From Aciduliprofundum sp. MAR08-339 (GTDB taxonomy: Archaea; Thermoplasmatota; Thermoplasmata; Thermoplasmatales; Aciduliprofundaceae), in NCBI RefSeq assembly GCF_000327505.1, contig NC_019942.1:744001-808000 (forward strand): DNA of 64,000 nt. Direction: 5' to 3'. Below the pieces are notes generated by a model. The model did no database searches and had not been told where the DNA came from. It saw nothing but the letters and a program-made list of their open reading frames with translations. Each line of letters opens with the position of its first letter. Position 1 is the first letter of the stretch. Positions 17,755 to 26,017 of this stretch are shown here, piece by piece. The translations under genes and the position numbers were made by a program.

Positions 17755-18232
17755 AAATGAATTGATCACCTTCATAAAATTTACCCTTGTGGGAATTTTA
17801 GGTGCAGGGGTTGGCTCGCTGATTATAATGGAGGCAACTCATAGATTACCTCCAGAGGCCAGTCCATACGCATTTATACTGCCTTATCTCCTGTCCGTGG
17901 AGGCCGGAATTTTGGTAACATTCTATCCCAATGATGTTTGGGTTTTCAGGAAAGAGAAATATAAACTGACCATGTGGCAGAGGTTGGTGGCATATCATAT
18001 TGCACTTTTCGGCGGTTTTGTTGTTCAGACCCTTGTGTTTGGCGTATTGTTGATTCTATCCTTACCCATTAAAATTGCCTATTTTGGTGGAGTTGGTGGT
18101 GCAGCCCTGTGGAACTATCTGGTGAGCAGGAAGGCCGTGTTCGCTGAGGAGGGAGGTAGGGATGAAAATAGCGGTATTCGGAGCAGGATCTCTGGGAAGC
18201 GTCTTGGGAGCAATACTCTCCAGAAAAAATGA
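17744..18232 (+). CDS. GtrA-like membrane protein
   Basis: 162 residues with four membrane helices. The LVGILGAGVGSLI start and the NDVWVFR and LWNYLVSRKAVF motifs are typical of GtrA/DPMS-type proteins, thought to move lipid-linked sugars across membranes or to anchor glycosyltransferases. The family's usual end (RKAVF plus a few residues) is followed here by about 28 residues that simply read through the start of the next gene in another frame, giving a 71-base overlap. Either a real overlap or a lost stop codon. A second GtrA-like gene lies at 19047. Confidence 0.82.
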   Translation: MDSKNELITFIKFTLVGILGAGVGSLIIMEATHRLPPEASPYAFILPYLLSVEAGILVTFYPNDVWVFRKEKYKLTMWQRLVAYHIALFGGFVVQTLVFGVLLILSLPIKIAYFGGVGGAALWNYLVSRKAVFAEEGGRDENSGIRSRISGKRLGSNTLQKK

Positions 18233-19010
18233 TGTTCTTCTCATAACAAGAGGAGAGCATTTAAGGGCCATACAGGAGAATGGATTGCGGGTTGAGGGCA
18301 TGGTCAATGATTTATTTCACATTGATGCACTGGACCATTACCCTGGTGGTTTTGATCTCCTCATTTTGACGGTAAAGGCCTACCAAACAGAGAGTGCGGC
18401 GGAGGAGATAAAAAAGCAGTATGATGGAGAGCCAGTGATAACATTTCAGAATGGTGTTGGTGTTGTTGATATTCTAAAAAAATATGGTTTTGATGTAATA
18501 CCTGGAGTTACGACCATGGGCGCAACCAGAACCCTGCCAGGTGTGGTTATGTATGCCGGATACGGCGATACTTTTATTGGAGAGGAAAATGGAAGGTTTA
18601 GTGAGAGAGTTATTCATTTTGCTGAAAATTTTACAGAATGTGGGTTGAGGGTTGAGGTTGTTAACGATATAATGGAAAGAAGGTGGGTTAAAGCAGCCAT
18701 AAACGCCTGTATAAATCCTTTAACCGCCATAATGCGTGTTCCCAACGGAAAACTTGCTGATAAAGAGCTTGTTGAGATAGTAAAATGCGTGGCTGATGAG
18801 TGCTCCGCAGTTCTTTCCGATATGGGCATTTATGCGGATGTGTTCTCGCTCGCCATGGATGTAATTGAAAAAACCGCTAAAAATCGGTCCAGTATGCTGC
18901 AGGATATTGAGATGGGTAGAAAGACGGAGATAGATTTTATCACCGGACCATTTATTCAGGGTATGTGCAATAAAATGCTTTACCACATGGTCAAATTTAT
19001 GGAAAAATGA
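18162..19010 (+). CDS. panE: 2-dehydropantoate 2-reductase
   Basis: 282 residues. Reduces ketopantoate to pantoate with NADPH in CoA synthesis. N-terminal Rossmann loop GAGSLGSVLG at residues 7-16, LTVKAYQT with the catalytic-region lysine, FQNGVG near residue 88, and a helical C-terminal domain with KAAINACINPLTA and the later E-x-D-x2-TG motif (EIDFITGP). It starts inside the upstream GtrA-like gene and ends 36 bases before another GtrA-like gene, an odd setting for a CoA enzyme. Confidence 0.9.
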   Translation: MKIAVFGAGSLGSVLGAILSRKNDVLLITRGEHLRAIQENGLRVEGMVNDLFHIDALDHYPGGFDLLILTVKAYQTESAAEEIKKQYDGEPVITFQNGVGVVDILKKYGFDVIPGVTTMGATRTLPGVVMYAGYGDTFIGEENGRFSERVIHFAENFTECGLRVEVVNDIMERRWVKAAINACINPLTAIMRVPNGKLADKELVEIVKCVADECSAVLSDMGIYADVFSLAMDVIEKTAKNRSSMLQDIEMGRKTEIDFITGPFIQGMCNKMLYHMVKFMEK

Positions 19011-19046
19011 TAAAAAATTATAAACCAAGGATCAATGTGGGATTAG

Positions 19047-19745
19047 ATGGATATTGAAGATAAGGTCAGAAAAAAACTGGAAAATTGCGATCTTGTTCTG
19101 GTTTACAGGGAGAGTATCAAGAGCAGAATCATTATGATGCTCGTTAAAACAATTTTTCCAGGGATCCAGTACAATCCCCTATCTCCTGTCTTTGGGTATC
19201 ACGGCGAGGTTTATGGCACCGAGAAGGATGAAAATCTAACAAAAATTTTGCTGGACGGGAAATTCAAAAATGTATGTGTGATTGATGAGAATGTAAAGGG
19301 AAACAAAAGGCGTGTGCGGGATTTTCTCAGGATGATGAGAGAGTATGGGGCATTTTTTGTGTTCGTAAAGTACGGTTTAACGGGAGTTTCAGGCGTTCTG
19401 ATAAACATGGTGTTTTTCTTTTTGTTCTTCAAAATTTTGGATTTTCCCGATATACCCTCATTGGTCTTGGCCATTGAATTAAGCATCATAATTACCTTTC
19501 TTATGAACAATTACTGGGTATTTTCCAGCAGGATTTACTCGCGCTCTGTCTGGTGGAGGATGGCCGCCTACCATTTCACGCTTATTATGGGCATAATCAT
19601 AAATGTGGGGACCTACTGGCTTCTCAAGACGATGGGCATACATTACATGCTCGCCGATTTTGTTGGCATAGTACTTGCAAGTTTGTGGAACTTCTATTTA
19701 ACCAACGCCCATGTGTTCTTTGCAAAGTATCAGAAACAAAAGTGA
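19047..19745 (+). CDS. GtrA-like membrane protein with extra N-terminal domain
   Basis: 232 residues. The last about 125 residues are a four-helix GtrA domain (KYGLTGVSGVLINM, NNYWVFSS, ASLWNFYLTNAHVFF). The first about 105 residues are a soluble, mixed alpha/beta region (CDLVLVYRESIKSR...) that GtrA proteins normally lack and that I do not recognise. GtrA proteins assist polyprenyl-phosphate sugar transfer; the extra domain could be a remnant or regulator of a glycosyltransferase. TATAAACC lies at about 19020, so the ATG at 19047 may be leaderless. It ends two bases before tRNA-Ser on the other strand. Confidence 0.83.
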   Translation: MDIEDKVRKKLENCDLVLVYRESIKSRIIMMLVKTIFPGIQYNPLSPVFGYHGEVYGTEKDENLTKILLDGKFKNVCVIDENVKGNKRRVRDFLRMMREYGAFFVFVKYGLTGVSGVLINMVFFFLFFKILDFPDIPSLVLAIELSIIITFLMNNYWVFSSRIYSRSVWWRMAAYHFTLIMGIIINVGTYWLLKTMGIHYMLADFVGIVLASLWNFYLTNAHVFFAKYQKQK

Positions 19746-19747
19746 TG

Positions 19748-19829
19748 CGCGGGGAGGGGGATTCGAACCCCCGCGGGCAACAGCCCAATGGCTTAGCAGG
19801 CCATCGCCGTACCGCTCGGCCATCCCCGC
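19748..19829 (-). tRNA. tRNA-Ser(GCT)
   Basis: Minus-strand cloverleaf: acceptor GCGGGGA/TCCCCGC, long variable arm typical of serine, T arm with GGTTCGAATCC, anticodon stem ATGGC/GCCAT with loop CTGCTAA giving anticodon GCT. No intron. CCA is not encoded. Confidence 0.95.
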
Positions 19830-19861
19830 CTGAGGGTAAATGTGGAATTTGGTATATTAAA

Positions 19862-20138
19862 TTATTCTTTTCTTCTTCTTGCAAGGATTCTCATCTCACT
19901 TGCATACATTCCAAAATTTAAGGCAATGTGGATGAATATCAGAGCACTCATTATAAAGGCGGTGTATGTGTATAAGAGTGAGAGCATCCCTGGTTAATCC
20001 AAAAAATGACCACGAAGTCTCCCTTGCCAGCCTTCCGCTCGGAGAGATGTAAAGACCCACACCTGTGAAAAAGACAACAAAAAATGAAATGAAGAGGAAG
20101 GTGGATGTTGTTGCCCTCGCGTATACAATTTTTCCCAT
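19862..20138 (-). pseudogene. DUF4405-like small heme-type membrane protein, frameshifted
   Basis: The start at 20138 encodes MGKIVYARATTS, a membrane helix, then TGVGLYISPSGRLA and FGLTRDALTLIHIH, the typical DUF4405 order (helix, Gly-Pro-Gly-Arg turn, GLTR, histidine). The frame then runs into unrelated sequence and stops at 19896. Removing one base at the GG pair 19961-19962 restores a good match: HAFIMSALIFIHIALNFGMY and a basic tail to a TAA at 19862. The restored protein would have about 91 residues, with two histidine-bearing helices that could hold heme as in cytochrome-b-like proteins. Either a real frameshift mutation or a sequencing error. It lies nine bases after the DUF2202 gene. 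Confidence 0.72.
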
Positions 20139-20147
20139 ACTACCACC

Positions 20148-20843
20148 TCACGGATTTTCACCGCTAATTATTCTGTCGTACTCTTCCTTGCCCAGGTACA
20201 CAGGTTGATACTCGTAGTTATACATCCTTTTCAATGTGGAAACGAACGCTCTCAGATGGTTCCCTGAGCCGTTGGTGAGGTTTGTGTAAACATATTTTAT
20301 GTCCTGATTGTCCGTTTTATTGAGCCAGTGCTGTATATCCACTATATCAAGTTCTTCAATATTGGCACCCACTATAAGTGCACTCTTTTCAGATTCGTTT
20401 ACCCTTTCCACAAGTTTCCAGTAGAGTGCCTGTATCGTTGAGTTTTTAAATACACCTTCTGGCTCGTTTTTTGCAGGATCAGTTATGTTGTACTTCTCAA
20501 GGAGCACAGAGACCATATATGTGTGAGTGCTCTCAGATTTGGCAATGTTCTTAAATATTCTCGTTCCATACTTGTGGTATGCATAAATGTACACATCATG
20601 GGCCATTTTTTCCTCTTCTCGCATGTACTGCAATCCCTGGATCTCCTCCTTGCTGAGATTCTGGTAAGGCAGGGAATATACATATTCTTTTATTGAGGTC
20701 CATTTATGCTCAGGAGTACCTCCGGAAGGATTGCTTTCCTGCGTATTCTCTGCACCAGGCTGTGAGATTACGTAGTATGCACCTGCCCCCACAGCAACTA
20801 TTGCCAGAACAATGGCAATTCCGTACATCAAAGCCTTTTTCAT
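20148..20843 (-). CDS. DUF2202 ferritin-like lipoprotein/secreted protein
   Basis: 231 residues from the ATG at 20843; a longer in-frame reading to 20918 exists, but the short start follows AGGTGATCGA and begins with a proper signal/anchor helix (residues 5-25). The soluble part has DUF2202 features: REEEKMAHDVY, KSESTHTYMV, ELDIVDIQHWL, GSGNHLRAF. These Glu/His positions resemble a four-helix, ferritin-like diiron site. A low-complexity Ser/Gly/Pro linker follows the helix. It acts outside the membrane; its role is unknown, and metal or oxygen chemistry is inferred. Co-directional and nine bases from the DUF4405-like gene. Confidence 0.82.
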   Translation of the reverse strand: MKKALMYGIAIVLAIVAVGAGAYYVISQPGAENTQESNPSGGTPEHKWTSIKEYVYSLPYQNLSKEEIQGLQYMREEEKMAHDVYIYAYHKYGTRIFKNIAKSESTHTYMVSVLLEKYNITDPAKNEPEGVFKNSTIQALYWKLVERVNESEKSALIVGANIEELDIVDIQHWLNKTDNQDIKYVYTNLTNGSGNHLRAFVSTLKRMYNYEYQPVYLGKEEYDRIISGENP

Positions 20844-20929
20844 TCGATCACCTGACAGAAAATCCAGAGGTATATATATGTCCTTTATGGTACAACAGTC
20901 GAAGAGTAGTACAATCATCGAATAATAAG

Positions 20930-21057
20930 AGCCACCGGGGGGATTCGAACCCCCGACCTGCTGATTTCCCGGTGCCCTCTCTTTCCGATGAAGCGCTTTC
21001 TCTTTAGAGAAAGGGCTCTTACAAGTCAGCCGCTCTTCCGGGCTAAGCTACGGTGGC
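20930..21057 (-). tRNA. tRNA-Thr(TGT) with 54-base intron
   Basis: Minus strand: acceptor GCCACCG/CGGTGGC, D arm GCTTAGCCCGGAAGAGC, anticodon stem GCTGA/TCAGC, T arm GGGGGTTCGAATCCCCC. The loop reads CT-TGT-A, then about 54 extra bases, then A-TCAGC, so an intron sits at the canonical position 37/38. CCA is not encoded. It would need the archaeal splicing endonuclease. Confidence 0.93.
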
Positions 21058-21145
21058 ACTGGGATAGGAGATATTTTTCTCATATTAAATTTTTCTTTTA
21101 CACACTCCAGAAAAAATAAAATAAGGGAAGCGGATTTACCACGGG

Positions 21146-21230
21146 GCCGGGGTTGCCGAGTGGTAAGGCGCAGGCCTGGAGAGCCTGTACTCCGTTAAGG
21201 GGTGCGAGGGTTCAAATCCCTCCCCCGGCG
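21146..21230 (+). tRNA. tRNA-Ser(GGA)
   Basis: Acceptor GCCGGGG/CCCCGGC, anticodon stem CAGGC/GCCTG with loop CTGGAGA giving GGA, long variable arm, T arm GAGGGTTCAAATCCCTC, discriminator G. No intron and no encoded CCA. It ends about 50 bases before the RFC gene. Confidence 0.95.
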
Positions 21231-21282
21231 TTTTTTGAACAACGGGCAAAATTATTTAATTTCCCAACCCATAACGGCAAAT

Positions 21283-22245
21283 ATGGAAGATGTTTGGGTT
21301 GAGAAGTACAGGCCCAAAAACCTTGATGAGGTTGTGGGGCAGAAGGAGATTGTAGAGCGTCTCAAATCCTATGTGAAGGCAAAGAGTATGCCCCATCTTC
21401 TTTTTGCAGGTCCTGCAGGAACGGGAAAAACTACGTGTGCAATAGCCCTCGCAAGGGAGTTGTTTGGGGATAACTGGAGGTCCAGTTTTCACGAGTTGAA
21501 TGCAAGTGACGAGCGAGGCATAGGGATTGTCCGAACAAAGATAAAGGAGTACGCGAGAACTGCCGCGCCCAACGATGTTGGCTTTAAAATAATTTTTCTC
21601 GATGAGGCGGATGCCCTGACTCCTGACGCTCAGGCAGCCCTAAGGCGTACCATGGAAATGTACTCTCGCACCTGCCGTTTCATTCTCTCTTGCAATTACT
21701 CCTCAAAAATAATCGAGCCCATTCAATCCCGATGTGCCGTTTTCAGGTTCACACCTCTGAAGGCTGAGGATATAAAAAAGAGGTTGAGATACATAGCGGA
21801 GAACGAAGGCAAGGAAATCACGGATGATGCCCTTGATGCCATAGTTTACATTTCATCTGGGGATATGCGCAAGGCCATAAACATTCTCCAGATGTCCGCG
21901 GCCATATCGGATACCATCGATGAGGGTACAGTTTACAAGGCTACAGGCATTGCAAAGAGGGAGGATGTTGAGGAAGTGGTAAAAAAGGCATTGGGTGGGG
22001 ATTTCATATCTGCCAGAAACAAGTTGAACAAACTCCTTGTGGAGCTGGGCCTCTCTGGAGAGGATGTAATAAAGCAGATTCACCGTGTGATTTACGATTT
22101 GCCCATTGATGACAGGCTCAAGGTTGAACTACTTGATAGAACGGGAGAGATAGAGTTCAGAATGGTTGAGGGGGCCAACGAGCGTATCCAGCTTGATGCT
22201 CTCCTGGCCTATTTCACCCTTGCAGGGAGAAGAGAAAATCTCTGA
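21283..22245 (+). CDS. rfcS: Replication factor C small subunit
   Basis: 320 residues. AAA+ clamp-loader subunit that places the PCNA clamp on DNA. MEDVWVEKYRPKNLDEVVGQ is the family start; Walker A GPAGTGKT at 43-50, Walker B DEAD at 107-110, sensor loop SCNYSSKIIEPIQSRC with the arginine finger. An open frame runs upstream into tRNA-Ser, but the conserved N-terminus and a TATA-like ATTATTTAAT upstream fix the ATG at 21283. The large RFC subunit is not in the window. Its end overlaps the next gene tail to tail by 32 bases. Confidence 0.96.
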   Translation: MEDVWVEKYRPKNLDEVVGQKEIVERLKSYVKAKSMPHLLFAGPAGTGKTTCAIALARELFGDNWRSSFHELNASDERGIGIVRTKIKEYARTAAPNDVGFKIIFLDEADALTPDAQAALRRTMEMYSRTCRFILSCNYSSKIIEPIQSRCAVFRFTPLKAEDIKKRLRYIAENEGKEITDDALDAIVYISSGDMRKAINILQMSAAISDTIDEGTVYKATGIAKREDVEEVVKKALGGDFISARNKLNKLLVELGLSGEDVIKQIHRVIYDLPIDDRLKVELLDRTGEIEFRMVEGANERIQLDALLAYFTLAGRRENL

Positions 22246-23548
22246 CCAAGCGAAGCCCAAAGTTCACAAGTTCCCTTGCCCTCTCCTCTGATGAGGCATC
22301 GGAGAAAACCCGTATCACATCCTCAGTGCCTGATGCCCTTATGAGGAGCCAGGAATCTTCGTAAATAAGTTTAACTCCATCGATCCTTAGTATTTTTTCC
22401 ACACCTATTGGCGGGTTCTTTTCAAGAAAATCACCTATTCTCTCAACGACTTTTCTCTTCATCTCCCTTTCAACTGGGAATTTTTCCTTTATCTGGTAAT
22501 ATCTCGGAAATTCCTGTAGAAGTGAATCCAGAGTTGAACCTGTTGAGTTCATAATCCTGAGAATCTTCAGGGTGGTCAGTACCGAATCACCCCATAGGGT
22601 TGAGGGAGGGAATATATATTTCCCGGTCTCCTCGTAGCCAAAATCTGCGTTGTATTGCAGTATGTGCTCTGCGATCTCAGGAGGCCCCACCGGGCAGTAT
22701 ATTACCTTAAAGCCTCTATCATTGGCCACTTTTTCAATGAGTTTGGATGAATTTATTGGAGTGACAATTTTTTTTCTTGCATAGTGCGAAGCCAGTAGTG
22801 CACCTATTGAATCCTCAGAATAAACATTACCTGAGGAGGCGAAGAGAACACGGTCTGCATCCACATCAGTTCCGATTGCCAGGTCAAAGTCATTGGATAA
22901 TTTTGCCAACTCTACAAGATTTTCCCTTCTGGGCTCCGATGGTCTGTTGGGTACGGGCCTTCTATCGCAGTTTATGCATCTCACAGCAAAGCCCAGGTCC
23001 TCAAAAATTCTGTTTATGATACCAGCCCCCGCACCGTTGGCAGGATCAATAAGTATTTTGTATCCATCAAGCCCCCTTGCCTCCCCTTCCACGAACTTCA
23101 TATAATTTTCAAGGGCATCATCGTAAATTGGCTCCTTTATCCTGTCCCACGGCACAAGTTTGTAATCCTTTCTTTCGTATATTTCTTCAATTTTTTTCGA
23201 TTTGTCCCAGTACATATCTCTTCCAAGTTCGTCCACAGCCACAATTCCTATTATATGGGGTGGTGTGTGTGAGCCCGTGACTATGATTCCCCCGTCCATA
23301 AAATCTGCCACGTATCTTGCAAAGATGGGAAGGGGTATGATCCCAAGGAGGTGCACTTCCGCTCCTGCTCCAAGCAAACCAGATACCAGGGCGTCTTCAA
23401 TCATCTTTGCTCCATAACGATTATCCCGGGCCACGGCAATCTTTCCCGAAAATGAAGAGCCATAGGCCAGCCCTATCTCAGCTGCCAGTTGTGGAGTTAT
23501 GTCTTTATTTGTGACACCCCTTATCCCGGCAGTGCCGAAGAGTTTCAT
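22214..23548 (-). CDS. glmM: Phosphoglucosamine mutase / phosphomannomutase family
   Basis: 444 residues. Alpha-D-phosphohexomutase that moves phosphate between C1 and C6 of a hexose or hexosamine, feeding cell-surface sugar synthesis. Start FGTAGIRG, active serine in VTGSHTPP (Ser93), metal loop GTDVDADRV, sugar loop YEETGKY, phosphate loop RASGTED. TGSH replaces the commoner TASHNP. That this is GlmM rather than ManB is a guess. Leaderless, from a shared TATA element with pheS. Confidence 0.9.
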   Translation of the reverse strand: MKLFGTAGIRGVTNKDITPQLAAEIGLAYGSSFSGKIAVARDNRYGAKMIEDALVSGLLGAGAEVHLLGIIPLPIFARYVADFMDGGIIVTGSHTPPHIIGIVAVDELGRDMYWDKSKKIEEIYERKDYKLVPWDRIKEPIYDDALENYMKFVEGEARGLDGYKILIDPANGAGAGIINRIFEDLGFAVRCINCDRRPVPNRPSEPRRENLVELAKLSNDFDLAIGTDVDADRVLFASSGNVYSEDSIGALLASHYARKKIVTPINSSKLIEKVANDRGFKVIYCPVGPPEIAEHILQYNADFGYEETGKYIFPPSTLWGDSVLTTLKILRIMNSTGSTLDSLLQEFPRYYQIKEKFPVEREMKRKVVERIGDFLEKNPPIGVEKILRIDGVKLIYEDSWLLIRASGTEDVIRVFSDASSEERARELVNFGLRLVRDFLFSLQG

Positions 23549-23562
23549 AGGTGGAGTATTGC

Positions 23563-23574
23563 AAATTATTTAAA
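23563..23574. promoter_or_regulatory. Single TATA element apparently shared by glmM and pheS
   Basis: Only 46 bases separate the divergent ATGs at 23548 and 23595. AAATTATTTAAA is the only TATA-like core there. It is centred about 26 bases from the pheS ATG, and read on the minus strand (TTTAAATAATTT) about 21 bases from the glmM ATG. Both transcripts would be leaderless. Confidence 0.55.
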
Positions 23575-23594
23575 GAAGTTGCCCATGCACTAGT

Positions 23595-25055
23595 ATGGAA
23601 CTCAGTAACCTCGAAAAGCGTGTTCTCCTTGCCATCAAAGAAGCGGGCAAAGATGAGGTAAGCACCGATGAAATATTGGAAATCGGAAAATTCTCGCAGA
23701 TGGTTGAGGTTATGAACGCGCTCTCCTGGCTCAGGGTAAAGGGACTCGTTAAAATAAGGGAGAAGATGGATGTGGAGTACTGCCTCAACAGGGATGAGGA
23801 ATTGCCAGAGGTTCAGATATATGAAATTCTGAAGGAGAGGAGGGAGTTAGAAATAAGGGAACTGTTCAAGATCCTTCCCAAGAACGTTGTGACCGTTGGA
23901 ATGGGGCATCTAAGGAAAATGGGGATCCCTCTTGAAAATGGAAAACTCAAGTTTGTGAATGTTGATGATGAGATTGAGAAAAGGAAAAACCTTTTGAGCT
24001 TGCTGAGGGAGCGGTGCTTGAAGGAGGGTGAGGTTGACCTTGAGATAATTAAGGATCTTCTTCGCAGAAAGGGGCTTATAAAGAAGAAGGAGCGCATAAT
24101 AAGGTACGTCTCTCTGACGAATCTCGGAAGGAAGATTCTGGATGAGGGAATTGAGATAAAGGAGGAAATCACGCAACTCACTCCTGAATTGATTCAGACG
24201 GGAAAATGGAGAGATTACGAGTTGAAGCGTTATGATGTGGGCCTATTCGCCCCGAGGATGTACTCTGCCAAGCCACATCCCCTAACGCAAATAATAGAGA
24301 AGATTCGCAGGATATTCCTTATGATGGGCTTTGACGAGGTTCAGGGTGAGTATGTGGTCAGTGCCTTCTGGGATATGGATGCCCTTTTCATTCCGCAGGA
24401 CCATCCTGCCAGGGAGATGCAGGACACCTTCTACCTTAAGAAGCCTGCAAGGATTCCAATTGAGGATCGTGGATATATGCTCAAGGTAAAGGATATGCAC
24501 GAAAATGGGGGAGGTATAAGCCGTGGCTGGCGGTATGAATGGAGTGAGGAAATTGCAGAGAGGGCAATGCTCCGTACCCATACAACGGTGAATTCCATAA
24601 GGTATCTTTACGAGCATCGCAAGCCTCCTGTGCGTATGTTCTCCATCGGACGGGTATTCCGAAGGGAGAATATGGACTCCACACATCTTCCCGAGTTCAC
24701 CCAGATAGAGGGCATATACATGGACGAGGATGCCAATTTTCAGGTCCTTCTGGGCATTCTCAAGGAATTCTACTCCCTCATGGGCTTTCCAACCATAAGA
24801 TTTCGTCCCTCCTATTTTCCCTATACGGAGCCCAGCCTTGAGGTGGAGGTGTATTACAACGACCAGTGGCTAGAACTGGGGGGTGCGGGCATATTTCGCC
24901 CGGAGGTCACAGAGCCCCTGGGCATAGAGTATCCTGTACTTGCATGGGGCCTCGGATTGGAGAGGCTGGCAATGATAATCCTTGGTCTCAAGGACATAAG
25001 GGACCTTTACATAAGTGACATTGACTGGCTACGCAATCAGCCCTTGCTAAGATAA
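23595..25055 (+). CDS. pheS: Phenylalanyl-tRNA synthetase alpha subunit
   Basis: 486 residues. Catalytic subunit of the (alpha-beta)2 enzyme charging tRNA-Phe. The N-terminal about 150 residues are winged-helix/coiled segments as in archaeal and eukaryotic PheS. Class II motifs: HPLTQIIEKIR and the MGF region of motif 1, FSIGRVFRRENMDSTHLPEF of motif 2, WGLGLERLAM of motif 3. The beta subunit gene is not adjacent, unlike in many bacteria. Confidence 0.96.
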   Translation: MELSNLEKRVLLAIKEAGKDEVSTDEILEIGKFSQMVEVMNALSWLRVKGLVKIREKMDVEYCLNRDEELPEVQIYEILKERRELEIRELFKILPKNVVTVGMGHLRKMGIPLENGKLKFVNVDDEIEKRKNLLSLLRERCLKEGEVDLEIIKDLLRRKGLIKKKERIIRYVSLTNLGRKILDEGIEIKEEITQLTPELIQTGKWRDYELKRYDVGLFAPRMYSAKPHPLTQIIEKIRRIFLMMGFDEVQGEYVVSAFWDMDALFIPQDHPAREMQDTFYLKKPARIPIEDRGYMLKVKDMHENGGGISRGWRYEWSEEIAERAMLRTHTTVNSIRYLYEHRKPPVRMFSIGRVFRRENMDSTHLPEFTQIEGIYMDEDANFQVLLGILKEFYSLMGFPTIRFRPSYFPYTEPSLEVEVYYNDQWLELGGAGIFRPEVTEPLGIEYPVLAWGLGLERLAMIILGLKDIRDLYISDIDWLRNQPLLR

Positions 25056-25090
25056 AATCTTAAATACCCCTTTTTATTTCTCCCATTTGA

Positions 25091-25209
25091 CCCGGCTTAG
25101 CTCAGTCTGGCTAGAGCGGCGGACTGTAGTTGGGATGCATCCGAGGGCGGATGCAAAACGCCGCTCAGCAGAGATCCGCAGGTCCCCGGTTCGAATCCGG
25201 GAGCCGGGA
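25091..25209 (+). tRNA. tRNA-Tyr(GTA) with 44-base intron
   Basis: Acceptor CCCGGCT/AGCCGGG with the C1-G72 pair typical of archaeal tyrosine tRNA, D arm GCTCAGTCTGGCTAGAGC, anticodon stem GCGGA/TCCGC, T arm CCCGGTTCGAATCCGGG. The loop CT-GTA-G is interrupted by about 44 bases before A-TCCGC, the canonical intron site. CCA is not encoded. Confidence 0.93.
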
Positions 25210-25228
25210 CTTATATTTGGGCATAAAG

Positions 25229-25236
25229 TTTTATAA
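25229..25236 (+). promoter_or_regulatory. Promoter of the proteasome/exosome superoperon
   Basis: TTTTATAA, preceded by GCATAAAG, lies about 45 bases before the psmA ATG. A start near 25258 would leave a short leader carrying GAGAGGTGATAG. No strong promoter-like spacing is seen inside the seven-gene operon that follows. Confidence 0.5.
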
Positions 25237-25277
25237 TGAGTGCGTATATTCCATTCAAAGTTGAGAGGTGATAGAAG

Positions 25278-26015
25278 ATGCAACCAGCGCAGATGGCGTA
25301 TGATAGGGCAATAACAGTGTTTAGTCCCGATGGAAGATTGTTTCAGGTTGAGTATGCTCGAGCAGCCGTTAAGAGGGGTACCACCACTGTGGGATTGAAG
25401 TTCAAGGATGGGGTTATCCTGATGGCGGATAAGAGGATAAGAAGCAGACTGCTTGAGCCCAAGAGCATGGAGAAGATATTTGTGATTGATGACCATATCG
25501 GGTGTGCCACCTCCGGCTTGGTAGGGGATGCCAGAGTTCTCGTGGATTATGCCCGTTTAGTTGCTCAGATCGAGCGTGTAACCTATGGGGAGGGTATATC
25601 CGTTGAACACCTGGTAAAGCGCGTAAGTGATTACAAGCAGCAGTACACCCAATATGGTGGTGTGAGACCCTTCGGGGCATCCCTCCTGATAGCCGGTGTT
25701 GATGATAGGGGGATTTACCTTATGGAGACGGATCCAAGCGGCACCATAATGGGTTATAAGGCCGACTGTATTGGAGGAGGTCGCGAAACGGTGATGGAGT
25801 TATTTGAAAATGAGTATCGTGAGGATATGGATTTCCATGAAGCACTGATGCTCGGTCTTAAGGCCATAGACATGGTCAACGAGGAGGAGGTCAATCCCAT
25901 AACGCTTGAAATCGGTTACATAAAGAAGGGTGAGAATTTTACTTTGATGAGCGATGATGAAGTTGCCAAATATGTTGAAGAGTATAAGAAGAGCAAGGAA
26001 AGTAAAGAGGAGTGA
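25278..26015 (+). CDS. psmA: Proteasome subunit alpha
   Basis: 245 residues. Forms the outer rings and gate of the 20S proteasome. [20 protein letters not shown] is the family start; the AYDR gate motif, [16 protein letters not shown] helix H0/H1 and a lysine/glutamate-rich tail are clear. The sequence is strikingly like the Thermoplasma acidophilum alpha subunit. First gene of the exosome superoperon; it ends three bases before the SBDS ATG. Confidence 0.97.
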   Translation: MQPAQMAYDRAITVFSPDGRLFQVEYARAAVKRGTTTVGLKFKDGVILMADKRIRSRLLEPKSMEKIFVIDDHIGCATSGLVGDARVLVDYARLVAQIERVTYGEGISVEHLVKRVSDYKQQYTQYGGVRPFGASLLIAGVDDRGIYLMETDPSGTIMGYKADCIGGGRETVMELFENEYREDMDFHEALMLGLKAIDMVNEEEVNPITLEIGYIKKGENFTLMSDDEVAKYVEEYKKSKESKEE

Positions 26016-26017
26016 AA

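Noticed and set aside
21202-21282. In-frame extension of the RFC small subunit through tRNA-Ser(GGA)
   Set aside because: It overlaps a tRNA gene, and the family N-terminus begins at 21283.
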